A DNA stretch of 64,000 bases from NCBI GenBank assembly GCA_036489565.1, contig DASXFN010000005.1, positions 1 to 64,000 of the forward strand. The letters are read 5' to 3'. Made by a program: the position numbers and the translations under genes. Origin of the DNA: JAICKN01 sp036489565 (GTDB lineage Bacteria > Acidobacteriota > Terriglobia > Terriglobales > Acidobacteriaceae). This document shows, in pieces, positions 1 to 6,971 of this stretch. Numbering within the stretch: position 1 is the stretch's first letter; each line of letters opens with the position of its first letter. Below the pieces are notes generated by a model. The model did no database searches, was not told the origin of the DNA, and was given only the letters and a program-made list of their open reading frames with translations.

Positions 1-439
1 TCCGCTGCTCCACCCACTTCAAAACCCACAAGATAAAGATCGCCAGCCCCAGTGCTGCGCCGCCCAGTCCAAGTTGCCCTCCGCCAAAGCACAGGCCCAT
101 AACGGTCACGAACCACAATGTGGCTGCGGTCGTGATTCCAGCGATGCGATCGCCTTTTCGCAGGATGGCGCCCGCGCCGATGAATCCCATGCCCGAAAGA
201 ATTCCCAGAGGCAGGCGCATGAGATCGAGCACTACAAAAGAACTGGGGGATTTCCCCGCCGTATAGAGCAGCGCATTTGCCTGAATCATGGCAATGCAGG
301 CGGCAAGGCAAACCAGCAGATTGGTGCGCAATCCGGCGGGGCTGCCGTGCTCTCCGCGATTCAAACCTACAAGGGCTCCGGCTACGGCCGCGAGCGCGAG
401 GCGTAATACGATTTGCTGCCAGTGAAGGGCGATCGGCAT
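1..439 (-). CDS. MgtC/SapB-family membrane protein (partial, C-terminus off the window)
   Basis: Reading the minus strand from an ATG at 437-439 gives an open frame that runs off the left edge (about 146 codons visible). The translation is strongly hydrophobic, with several membrane segments and the glycine-rich family signature around GMGFIGAGAILR followed by GITTAATLW, which is typical of the N-terminal membrane domain of MgtC/SapB proteins. Members are inner-membrane proteins linked to magnesium limitation, acid resistance and virulence in some species; the role in a soil bacterium is unknown. The C-terminal cytoplasmic domain, if any, lies outside the window. The call rests on motif recognition. 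Confidence 0.8.
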   Translation of the reverse strand, partial: MPIALHWQQIVLRLALAAVAGALVGLNRGEHGSPAGLRTNLLVCLAACIAMIQANALLYTAGKSPSSFVVLDLMRLPLGILSGMGFIGAGAILRKGDRIAGITTAATLWFVTVMGLCFGGGQLGLGGAALGLAIFILWVLKWVEQR

Positions 440-652
440 AGCTTCAACGAATATTGCTGAGATGCCGATGGGGGACGTCGCGGTAGGCCGATTTCGGCGG
501 CCCTACTGCGCGTAACGATGGGTAAATGGAGGCTTGGGTTTTCGGGCCCCAAAGGGCATCCATCTAGTATCGTAACGCGGCCATAAATGGCCGCTCTTCC
601 ACCATCACTGCACTTCTTCCCTATCGCTTCATTTTTGCCTCGCTGTGGTTAA
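440..652. repeat. Intergenic palindromic sequences between the MgtC-like gene and rlmH
   Basis: No gene seen. The spacer holds inverted repeats: an 8-base perfect stem (GCGGCCAT with its complement, 577-584 and 587-594) and an imperfect one around 482-506 (GTAGGCCG against CGGCGGCCCTAC). They resemble REP-like intergenic palindromes seen elsewhere in the window. No clear promoter could be assigned. Confidence 0.45.
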
Positions 653-1108
653 ATGACCATTGTGAAACTCAAAGTCGCCTGGATTGGCAAAACCAAAGAA
701 CAGGCCATCGAATCCCTTACTAATGAATATCTCAAGCGCCTATCGCGCTACGCGGAGGTTGAGGGCCTGTCCTTAAAGGACGAGGCGGCGCTTTTGGCAA
801 TGAGCGGCAAAGCCGCCCGTCCGCAGAAGAAACATACTCTGGTACTTCTTGATCCCCGCGGCAAGCAATTTTCCTCAGAAGAGTTGGCCAGGTTTTTGGA
901 CGATCAGCAGCAGCGCAATCCGCTACCTTTGCTATTTGTCATAGGTGCGGCGGACGGGTTCTCCGAAGAAATGCGCAAATCCGCCGCCATGCTTCTTTCC
1001 CTGGGAAAGCTGACGATTGCCCACGAGCTTGCCCGCGTGGTCTTGCTGGAGCAGCTTTACCGGGCCTGCACCATCCTTAAAGGACATCCCTACCACCTGG
1101 GCCACTAA
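653..1108 (+). CDS. rlmH: 23S rRNA pseudouridine-1915 N3-methyltransferase RlmH
   Basis: 151 residues, the usual length for RlmH (about 155). RlmH is a SPOUT-class methyltransferase that methylates pseudouridine 1915 in helix 69 of 23S rRNA, using S-adenosylmethionine, on the assembled 70S ribosome. The N-terminus (KVAWIGKTKE) fits the family, LVLLDPRGKQFSSEELA is a conserved core, FVIGAADGF is the glycine-rich SAM-binding loop, and the protein ends in the diagnostic LYRACTILKGHPYHLGH. The gene stands alone, with a small conserved ORF downstream. The ATG at 653 is the only start that keeps the full family length. Confidence 0.95.
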   Translation: MTIVKLKVAWIGKTKEQAIESLTNEYLKRLSRYAEVEGLSLKDEAALLAMSGKAARPQKKHTLVLLDPRGKQFSSEELARFLDDQQQRNPLPLLFVIGAADGFSEEMRKSAAMLLSLGKLTIAHELARVVLLEQLYRACTILKGHPYHLGH

Positions 1109-1236
1109 GTCTCGAATCTGGGTCCAATCCCAACATATTTTTCCGCTCATATTCTCCGCGTACTTTCGTGATGTTTCATCTCCCGCTGATTTGGGATAGA
1201 GTGCTCTTACACTCCAAACCCCCGAGGAGAGCATTT

Positions 1237-1398
1237 ATGAAAAACCCCATGGAAGTACTCAGAATGAAGGAACAGGAACTGCTGAAAGTTCGCACGGAAA
1301 TTGATGCCCTCCGCATCGCCGCGCGCCTTCTGAGTGATGACACAGCCGCTTTCTCCGAGCCCAAGCAGGAAATGCGTCAAGTCATTGAAATGCCTTAA
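1237..1398 (+). CDS. Small charged protein of unknown function
   Basis: 53 residues from the ATG at 1237, which has a good ribosome binding site (GAGGAGA at 1224-1230, six bases upstream); the frame is open further upstream but without such a site. The product is a short charged helix (MEVLRMKEQELLKVRTEIDALRIAARLL region), probably a coiled coil, then an acidic tail. No enzymatic motif. The strong Shine-Dalgarno and heptad-like pattern support a real gene. Function not recognised. Confidence 0.6.
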   Translation: MKNPMEVLRMKEQELLKVRTEIDALRIAARLLSDDTAAFSEPKQEMRQVIEMP

Positions 1399-1419
1399 GA
1401 TTCAATAACTTATATATCC

Positions 1420-1439
1420 ACTGCGCGCCTCGGCGCAGT
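1420..1439 (+). terminator. Possible hairpin terminator after the small protein
   Basis: A perfect 7-base stem (ACTGCGC, loop GCCTCG, GCGCAGT) lies 22 bases after the stop codon at 1398. The following bases are only mildly T-rich, so it may be a weak terminator or just a hairpin. Confidence 0.35.
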
Positions 1440-1506
1440 CTTCAAGGCTAGCCTCGTACCCATTCCCAGGCATACGAGGTAGAATGACACCTTCCGCCGA
1501 AGCCAG

Positions 1507-2397
1507 ATGCGGAAGCCACGATTTCCCATGACCTGGTTCAAACGTCAATCCGGCGAGCTGGAAAGTACGGGCGAGAAAAAAGTCCGTACCGAAGGTTTAT
1601 GGGTAAAGTGCGAGGACTGCCGCCAGATCATCTGGAAAAAGGATCTCGCAGAGAACTTGAACGTCTGCCCTAAATGCGAAAAGCATTTCCGCATTGACGC
1701 CCGCACGCGCCTCAGTCTGCTGTTGGATGGCGATCAAATCGAGCTGTTTGGAGACAATCTGGTCTCTACCGACCCGCTGAAGTTTGTGGACCTGAAGGCT
1801 TATTCGTCACGGTTGAAACAGGCGCAGTCGGACACGGGCTTAAGCGACGCTATCATCAATGCGCGGGGCACTCTCAATGGGCGCCCTGTCATCGTGAGCG
1901 CCATGGAATATGCATTCATCGGCGGCAGCATGGGTGCGGTAGTAGGAGAAGCGATCACGCGTGCCATTGAACTGGCGCACGATCAGAAAATGCCCATCAT
2001 TATCGTTTCCGCCTCGGGCGGCGCGCGCATGATGGAAGGCGTCATCAGCCTGATGCAGCTGGCAAAAATCTCGGCGGCTCTTTCCCGGCTGGACGATGCC
2101 CGCGTCCCATACATTTCCGTGCTTACCGACCCCACCACCGGTGGCGTGACGGCCTCGTTTGCCATGCTGGGCGATCTGAACATTGCCGAACCCGGCGCGC
2201 TTATTGGATTTGCCGGCCCGAGGGTGATCGAACAAACCATCCGCCAAAAACTGCCGCAAGGCTTCCAGCGCAGTGAGTTCCTGCTGGAGCATGGGATGCT
2301 CGACGCTGTTGTTCACCGCAAGCAGTTGAAATCTTACATTTCCCGCGCTCTGGATTTCATGGACAAGGCCGGCGCCAGCCGTGAAGCAACTGCCTAA
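1507..2397 (+). CDS. accD: Acetyl-CoA carboxylase carboxyltransferase, beta subunit
   Basis: 296 residues. AccD forms the carboxyltransferase with AccA and transfers the carboxyl group from biotin (on AccB) to acetyl-CoA, giving malonyl-CoA for fatty acid synthesis. The N-terminal four-cysteine zinc ribbon is visible (CEDC ... CPKCEK, residues about 36-58), followed by the crotonase-like core with ASGGARMMEG, DPTTGGVTASFAMLGD and FAGPRVIEQT. An alternative start at 1528 (MTWFKRQ) resembles the E. coli N-terminus and could be the true one; neither start has a strong ribosome binding site. accA is not nearby. Confidence 0.95.
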   Translation: MRKPRFPMTWFKRQSGELESTGEKKVRTEGLWVKCEDCRQIIWKKDLAENLNVCPKCEKHFRIDARTRLSLLLDGDQIELFGDNLVSTDPLKFVDLKAYSSRLKQAQSDTGLSDAIINARGTLNGRPVIVSAMEYAFIGGSMGAVVGEAITRAIELAHDQKMPIIIVSASGGARMMEGVISLMQLAKISAALSRLDDARVPYISVLTDPTTGGVTASFAMLGDLNIAEPGALIGFAGPRVIEQTIRQKLPQGFQRSEFLLEHGMLDAVVHRKQLKSYISRALDFMDKAGASREATA

Positions 2398-2460
2398 TTT
2401 TTACTGCAGTACCCCACATAGCGCCGATGCTCGTGTGGCGGCGGGTCTGACTCGGTGGGT

Positions 2461-2524
2461 AGGGATCCTTCGACTACGTAGGCCCATTCGCGAAAGCGAA
2501 TGGGCTACTTCGCTCAGGATGACA
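2461..2524 (-). repeat. Dispersed TGTCAT-type palindromic repeat, copy 1
   Basis: Read on the minus strand it begins TGTCATCCTGAGCGAAG, carries a variable inner palindrome (GCCCATTCGC / GCGAATGGGC) and ends TCGAAGGATCCCT. The same frame (TGTCAT..., GCGAAG, variable palindrome, GAGGGACC) recurs at 50622, 50718, 52544, 54466, 55856, 57000 and 59525. Confidence 0.75.
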
Positions 2525-2544
2525 ATTTTAGGATTCGATGGATA

Positions 2545-2564
2545 CGCGGACAGGAGTGTCCGCG
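2545..2564. repeat. Perfect palindromic hairpin in the accD-metH spacer
   Basis: CGCGGACA and its complement around a short AGGAG-like loop, lying between the convergent accD and metH genes; could serve as a bidirectional transcription barrier. No T-tract. Confidence 0.4.
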
Positions 2565-2584
2565 CCACAAAAGTGGCAGATAGC

Positions 2585-5347
2585 TTATTGCGAGGGATCG
2601 TAGTTCAGATTTTGGCCTAGCCATCGCTCGACTTCCGCCACGGTCATTTTCTTCCGCTTGTGATAGTCGGCGACCTGGTCGCGATCGATCTTGCCCAGAA
2701 CGAAATATCGCGACTCGGGGTGCGCAAAGTAGAGACCGCTTACGCTGGAGCCGGGCCACATGGCGAACGACTCCGTAATGAGCATCCCGGTATTCTTCTG
2801 CACATCGAGTAACTTCCAGAGTGGGCCTTTTTCTGTATGGTCGGGGCAAGCGGGATAACCTGCTGCGGGCCGAATGCCGCGATATTTTTCGTGGATCAAA
2901 TCGTCGTTGCTTAAGCCTTCTTGACACCCGTAACCCCAGTCCTCACGAGCCCGTTTGTGCAGGCACTCCGCGAAAGCTTCGGCGAGGCGGTCGGCGATGG
3001 CCTCGGCCATGATCGCGTTATAGTCGTCATTCTCGGCCCGGAAGCGGTCGCACAGATCTTTCAGTCCGATCCCGCTGGTGACGGCGAATGCGCCGATGTA
3101 GTCGGGCAATCCGGTTTCCTTCGGCGCGATGAAGTCGCCGAGGGAGCGGCAGGGCTCGCTGCCTTCGCGGTTGGCTTGCTGGCGAAGGAAGTGGAAGCGC
3201 TCCAGAACTGTGGTGCGCGTGTCGTCTGTGTAGAGTTCAACATCGTCGCCGACGGCGTTGGCCGGAAAGAACCCGTAAACGCCGCGTGCCGTGATCAGAT
3301 TTTCCTGGACGATCCGATCAAGCAGCGCTTTGCCCTCGGTAAAGACTTGACGCGCCTGCGTTCCATGTTCCGGATGATCGAGAATTCGCGGATAAACGCC
3401 TTTCAATCCCCAGGTATGGAAGAACGGCGACCAGTCGATGAAATCTCGCAGGGTAGCCAGAGGAAAATTATCGAGCGCACGCACGCCGGTGAATGCAGGC
3501 ACGGGCACGTCTTCGGGTCTCCAGACAATCGGAGTGCGCCTGCTTCGAGCGGTTTCAAGCGAAACGGTTGTCTGACGCGGCGCTGCGTGGGACTTGCGCA
3601 GGGCGTCGTATTCGGCGCGATGTTTCACCACAAACGCGGACTTGCGTTCGTCACTAAGAAGGCTGGTGGTCACAGGCACGGCGCGGCTTGCGTCCAGGAT
3701 GTGGACCACCGGCTCGCTGTAGTGCGGCGCAATCTTGATGGCCGTATGCGCGCGGCTGGTGGTTGCGCCGCCGATCAGCAGCGGCAACTTGAATCCCTGG
3801 CGCTCCATCTCGCGGGCGACGTGGACCATCTCGTCGAGCGACGGCGTGATGAGTCCGCTAAGACCGATTAAATCCGCCTTTTCCGCTTTGGCGCGTTCCA
3901 GAATTTTTTCGCATGCGACCATCACCCCGAGGTCTATGACTTCGTAGTTGTTGCAGGCGAGTACGACGCCGACGATGTTCTTGCCAATGTCATGAACATC
4001 GCCCTTGACGGTGGCGAGCACAATTTTTCCCTGTGCTTTTACTTCCTGGCCAGATGCAGCCAGCGCCGCTTTCTCGGCTTCCATGAATGGCGTAAGGTAG
4101 GCGACGGCCTTCTTCATTACACGGGCAGACTTCACCACTTGCGGCAAAAACATTTTTCCCGCGCCGAACAGATCACCGACAACCCCCATGCCGGCCATCA
4201 GCGGGCCTTCGATCACTAGGAGCGGACGGCCAAGTTTGGCGCGCGCTTCCTCGGCGTCAAGCTCAATGTAAGTGTCTATTCCCTTTACCAGTGCATGAGA
4301 GAGACGATCTTCCACAGTGCCATGGCGCCATTCTTCAGCTTTCTTTTCGCTAACTTCCGTGCCAGCGTTCTTCAGTGTTTCGCCGTGTTCCACCAGACGT
4401 TCGGTTGCGTCAGGGCGGCGATTCAGCAGAACGTCCTCGACCATCACCTTTAGTTCAGGCTCAATCTCTTCATAGACCTCGAGCATGCCGGCATTCACAA
4501 TGCCCATGTCCATGCCCGCCGTGATGGCGTGATAAAGAAACGCAGAGTGGATGGCCTCGCGAACTACATTGTTCCCGCGAAAGCTGAAGGAGACGTTCGA
4601 CACGCCGCCGCTGACTTTCGCGTGCGGCAAGTTCGCCTTGATCCAGCGCGTGGCCTTGATGTAGTCCACCGCGTAGTTGTTGTGCTCCTCCATGCCCGTG
4701 GCAACGGTGAGGATATTGGGATCGAAGATGATGTCTTCGGGCGGAAAGCCGACATCGTCAACCAAAATTCGATAGGCGCGTTCGCAGATGCGGATTTTAT
4801 CTTCGTAGGTCGCGGCCTGGCCTTGCTCGTCGAAGGCCATGACGACGACAGCCGCGCCATACTTAAGCACGGTGGCGGCGTTGCGGCGGAAAGCGTCTTC
4901 GCCTTCTTTCAGCGAGATCGAGTTCACAATGCCCTTGCCCTGCAGGCATTTGAGTCCCGCCTCGATCACCGTCCATTTCGAGGAGTCAACCATGAACGGG
5001 ACTTTGGCGACTTCAGGTTCGCTGCCCAGCAATTGCAGGAAGCGCGTCATGGCCGTAACGCCGTCAATCATGCCTTCGTCCATGCAGATGTCGAGAACAT
5101 TGGCACCGTTCTCCACTTGCTGGCGGGCGATGCTGACAGCTTCTTCGTATTTTCCACCCTTGATCAGCTTTGCGAACTTGGGCGAGCCCGCTACGTTGGT
5201 ACGCTCGCCGATCATGATGTAAACGCCCTGCTGCTGCGTGAAGGGCTGTGAACCCGATAGACGCAAGGGTTTCGTTTCAACTGGTCGAACGGTGCTTGGC
5301 GGAGTAAAAGATCCGCTCAAGGGCTGTTGATCGTCAGATGTCGTCAT
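2585..5347 (-). CDS. metH: Methionine synthase, C-terminal part (folate, B12 and reactivation domains)
   Basis: 920 residues. Domains in order: methyltetrahydrofolate (pterin)-binding domain (residues about 43-320, with GERTNVAGS and MVDSSKW), cobalamin-binding cap and Rossmann modules (about 330-570; DVHDIGK places the cobalt-ligand histidine at residue 452), and the SAM-binding reactivation domain (to the C-terminus, with RPAAGYPACPDHTEK). It lacks the homocysteine-binding module, which is encoded by the gene immediately upstream. The start at 5347 forms an ATGA overlap with that gene's stop, implying translational coupling. About 40 residues of low-conservation linker precede the pterin domain. 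The frame is open further upstream but does not read like MetH there. Confidence 0.93.
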   Translation of the reverse strand: MTTSDDQQPLSGSFTPPSTVRPVETKPLRLSGSQPFTQQQGVYIMIGERTNVAGSPKFAKLIKGGKYEEAVSIARQQVENGANVLDICMDEGMIDGVTAMTRFLQLLGSEPEVAKVPFMVDSSKWTVIEAGLKCLQGKGIVNSISLKEGEDAFRRNAATVLKYGAAVVVMAFDEQGQAATYEDKIRICERAYRILVDDVGFPPEDIIFDPNILTVATGMEEHNNYAVDYIKATRWIKANLPHAKVSGGVSNVSFSFRGNNVVREAIHSAFLYHAITAGMDMGIVNAGMLEVYEEIEPELKVMVEDVLLNRRPDATERLVEHGETLKNAGTEVSEKKAEEWRHGTVEDRLSHALVKGIDTYIELDAEEARAKLGRPLLVIEGPLMAGMGVVGDLFGAGKMFLPQVVKSARVMKKAVAYLTPFMEAEKAALAASGQEVKAQGKIVLATVKGDVHDIGKNIVGVVLACNNYEVIDLGVMVACEKILERAKAEKADLIGLSGLITPSLDEMVHVAREMERQGFKLPLLIGGATTSRAHTAIKIAPHYSEPVVHILDASRAVPVTTSLLSDERKSAFVVKHRAEYDALRKSHAAPRQTTVSLETARSRRTPIVWRPEDVPVPAFTGVRALDNFPLATLRDFIDWSPFFHTWGLKGVYPRILDHPEHGTQARQVFTEGKALLDRIVQENLITARGVYGFFPANAVGDDVELYTDDTRTTVLERFHFLRQQANREGSEPCRSLGDFIAPKETGLPDYIGAFAVTSGIGLKDLCDRFRAENDDYNAIMAEAIADRLAEAFAECLHKRAREDWGYGCQEGLSNDDLIHEKYRGIRPAAGYPACPDHTEKGPLWKLLDVQKNTGMLITESFAMWPGSSVSGLYFAHPESRYFVLGKIDRDQVADYHKRKKMTVAEVERWLGQNLNYDPSQ

Positions 5348-6441
5348 TGTGTCAACGCCACCCGCAGCTCCCGCGGAGGCATGCCTTCGAGGGCTTTCGC
5401 GATGGCCGCGATGTGTTCGGGAGTGTTGCCGCAGCAGCCCCCCGCGATATTGATGAGCCCGGCACGCGCAAAATCGCCGAGATAACGCGCCATGTCCGCA
5501 GGCTGGAGATCGAAGCCTGTAGGGGAAAGAGGATTCGGCAACCCGGCATTGGGATAGCACGAAATCGCCACGTCCGCTTTTTCCGACAGATCACTCAGGA
5601 ACGGATACATGAGATCGGGGCCAAGAGAACAGTTGAGCCCGACCGACAACGGCTTCACATGCGCCACCGCATTCCAGAAGGCTTCGGTGGTCTGCGCGGA
5701 GATCATCGTCTCGCCCCCGCGCCCGACAGCCGCTGAGATCATGATCGGCAAATTCTTGCCGTCCTCATCGAATACCTCACGGATGGCGACCAACGCTGCT
5801 TTCGCGTTGAGGGAATCGAAAATCGTCTCAACCAGCAGCGCATCCACGCCGCCCGCGATCAGGCCGCGCACCTGCTGCGTGTAAGCGGTTTTTACCTGGT
5901 CGAAGGTGACAACGCGGAAGCCAGCATCGTCGGCATCCGGTGAGTTCGAGAGAGACACCGTCAACGGCCCAATCGCTCCTGCGACAAATCGCTGGCGCGA
6001 AGTTGCGTTCGCCACGCGCTCCGCCCACTCGCGGCACTGCCGCGCGGACTTCTCGTTGATCTCGAAAGCCAGATCGCCGAGGAATGGATCGGCAATGATC
6101 TTTTGATAAAACTCGGGGTCCTTTCGTCCGCCGTGCTCTCGCGGATCATCCACGAAGAACTCGCTCTGGGTGATGCTCGTTGCGCCGAAAGTGTTCGTTT
6201 CAATGATGTCCGCCCCTGCCTCCAGGAACCGGCGATGGATATCGCAAATCATATCGGGCTGGGTGAGCGAGAAGAGATCGCCATTATTCAGCAGATCCTT
6301 GGTCGAGTCCTTGAACCGATCTCCGCGGATGTCGGATTCCTTCATCCCATAGGTGCGAATGGTGGTGCCCATCGCGCCATCAATGATGGCGATGCGCTTC
6401 TTGAGCACCTTCTGCAGCGGATGTTGTTGATTTGCAGTCAT
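5344..6441 (-). CDS. metH: Methionine synthase, N-terminal part (homocysteine S-methyltransferase domain)
   Basis: 365 residues, one homocysteine S-methyltransferase barrel. It binds zinc and homocysteine; the zinc cysteines are visible as GLNCS and GGCCGNTP near residues 255 and 345. MDGAMGTT-like start (IIDGAMGTTIRTYG) is typical of MetH N-termini. With the coupled downstream gene it would rebuild cobalamin-dependent methionine synthase, which methylates homocysteine using methyltetrahydrofolate. A split after the first module is unusual relative to the single-chain E. coli enzyme. No convincing riboswitch was seen in the 167 bases upstream, which are shared with a divergent cupin gene. Confidence 0.92.
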   Translation of the reverse strand: MTANQQHPLQKVLKKRIAIIDGAMGTTIRTYGMKESDIRGDRFKDSTKDLLNNGDLFSLTQPDMICDIHRRFLEAGADIIETNTFGATSITQSEFFVDDPREHGGRKDPEFYQKIIADPFLGDLAFEINEKSARQCREWAERVANATSRQRFVAGAIGPLTVSLSNSPDADDAGFRVVTFDQVKTAYTQQVRGLIAGGVDALLVETIFDSLNAKAALVAIREVFDEDGKNLPIMISAAVGRGGETMISAQTTEAFWNAVAHVKPLSVGLNCSLGPDLMYPFLSDLSEKADVAISCYPNAGLPNPLSPTGFDLQPADMARYLGDFARAGLINIAGGCCGNTPEHIAAIAKALEGMPPRELRVALTQ

Positions 6442-6608
6442 TTATCTTTGAGGTATTACGATGATCCAAAGCCGCCGTACGAGCCCCCGGTGCCCCCATT
6501 CCATTATATAGAGATGACAAAAACGCCCAAAGGATTGAGGGAAGTCAGAAGGCAAGGAACAAAGGTTTGGGAAAGGGCGCTTTCTTTGCCAAATTGCATC
6601 TATTATTC

Positions 6609-6953
6609 ATGAGCCAGAAAACTATTATTCGGAAGCCGCTGCTGTCCGTTCCGCTTCAGCATACGAATGTAACCTCGGTGGAGGTCCGGGAAATCAGCTT
6701 TGAGCCAGGTCAGGAAACGGGACGCCACCTGCATCCATGTCCGGTAGTGGGGCACATTGCAGAAGGCACGGCGGTAATTCAGGTGGAAGGGCAGGATCCG
6801 CAGTATTTGGAAACGGGTTCCGCTTTTTATGAACCGGCAGCAACGGTCATCGCTCACTTTGACAACGCATCGGCCACTAAACCCATGAAGTTTGTGGCTT
6901 ATTATTTACTGAATGGCGACCAGCAATTAATTGAAATGCTGCCCGCGCGATAA
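6609..6953 (+). CDS. Single-domain cupin protein
   Basis: 114 residues from the ATG at 6609; an upstream in-frame start at 6567 would add residues not typical of the fold. The small beta-barrel pattern is clear: GxxxxxHxHP (GRHLHPCPVVGHI) with metal-ligand histidines in the first cupin motif, and a glycine-containing second motif (YLETGSAFYEPAATVIAHFDNAS). Such proteins can be metal-dependent enzymes or sugar or ligand sensors, and the substrate cannot be told from sequence. Divergent from metH and convergent with the GH2 gene, so likely its own transcript. Confidence 0.8.
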   Translation: MSQKTIIRKPLLSVPLQHTNVTSVEVREISFEPGQETGRHLHPCPVVGHIAEGTAVIQVEGQDPQYLETGSAFYEPAATVIAHFDNASATKPMKFVAYYLLNGDQQLIEMLPAR

Positions 6954-6971
6954 TGCGTTGTTCCTGCGTTC

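Noticed and set aside
74..406. 110-residue plus-strand open frame at the left edge
   Set aside because: It is antisense to the MgtC-like gene, which has clear family motifs.
5330..5350. metH split considered as a sequencing frameshift
   Set aside because: Stop and start form a standard ATGA overlap at a domain boundary, like several other gene pairs here. Kept as a finding, since reads were not available.
6442..6608. Cobalamin or SAM riboswitch upstream of metH
   Set aside because: No B12-box or SAM-box type conserved elements were found on the minus strand; the spacer is short.
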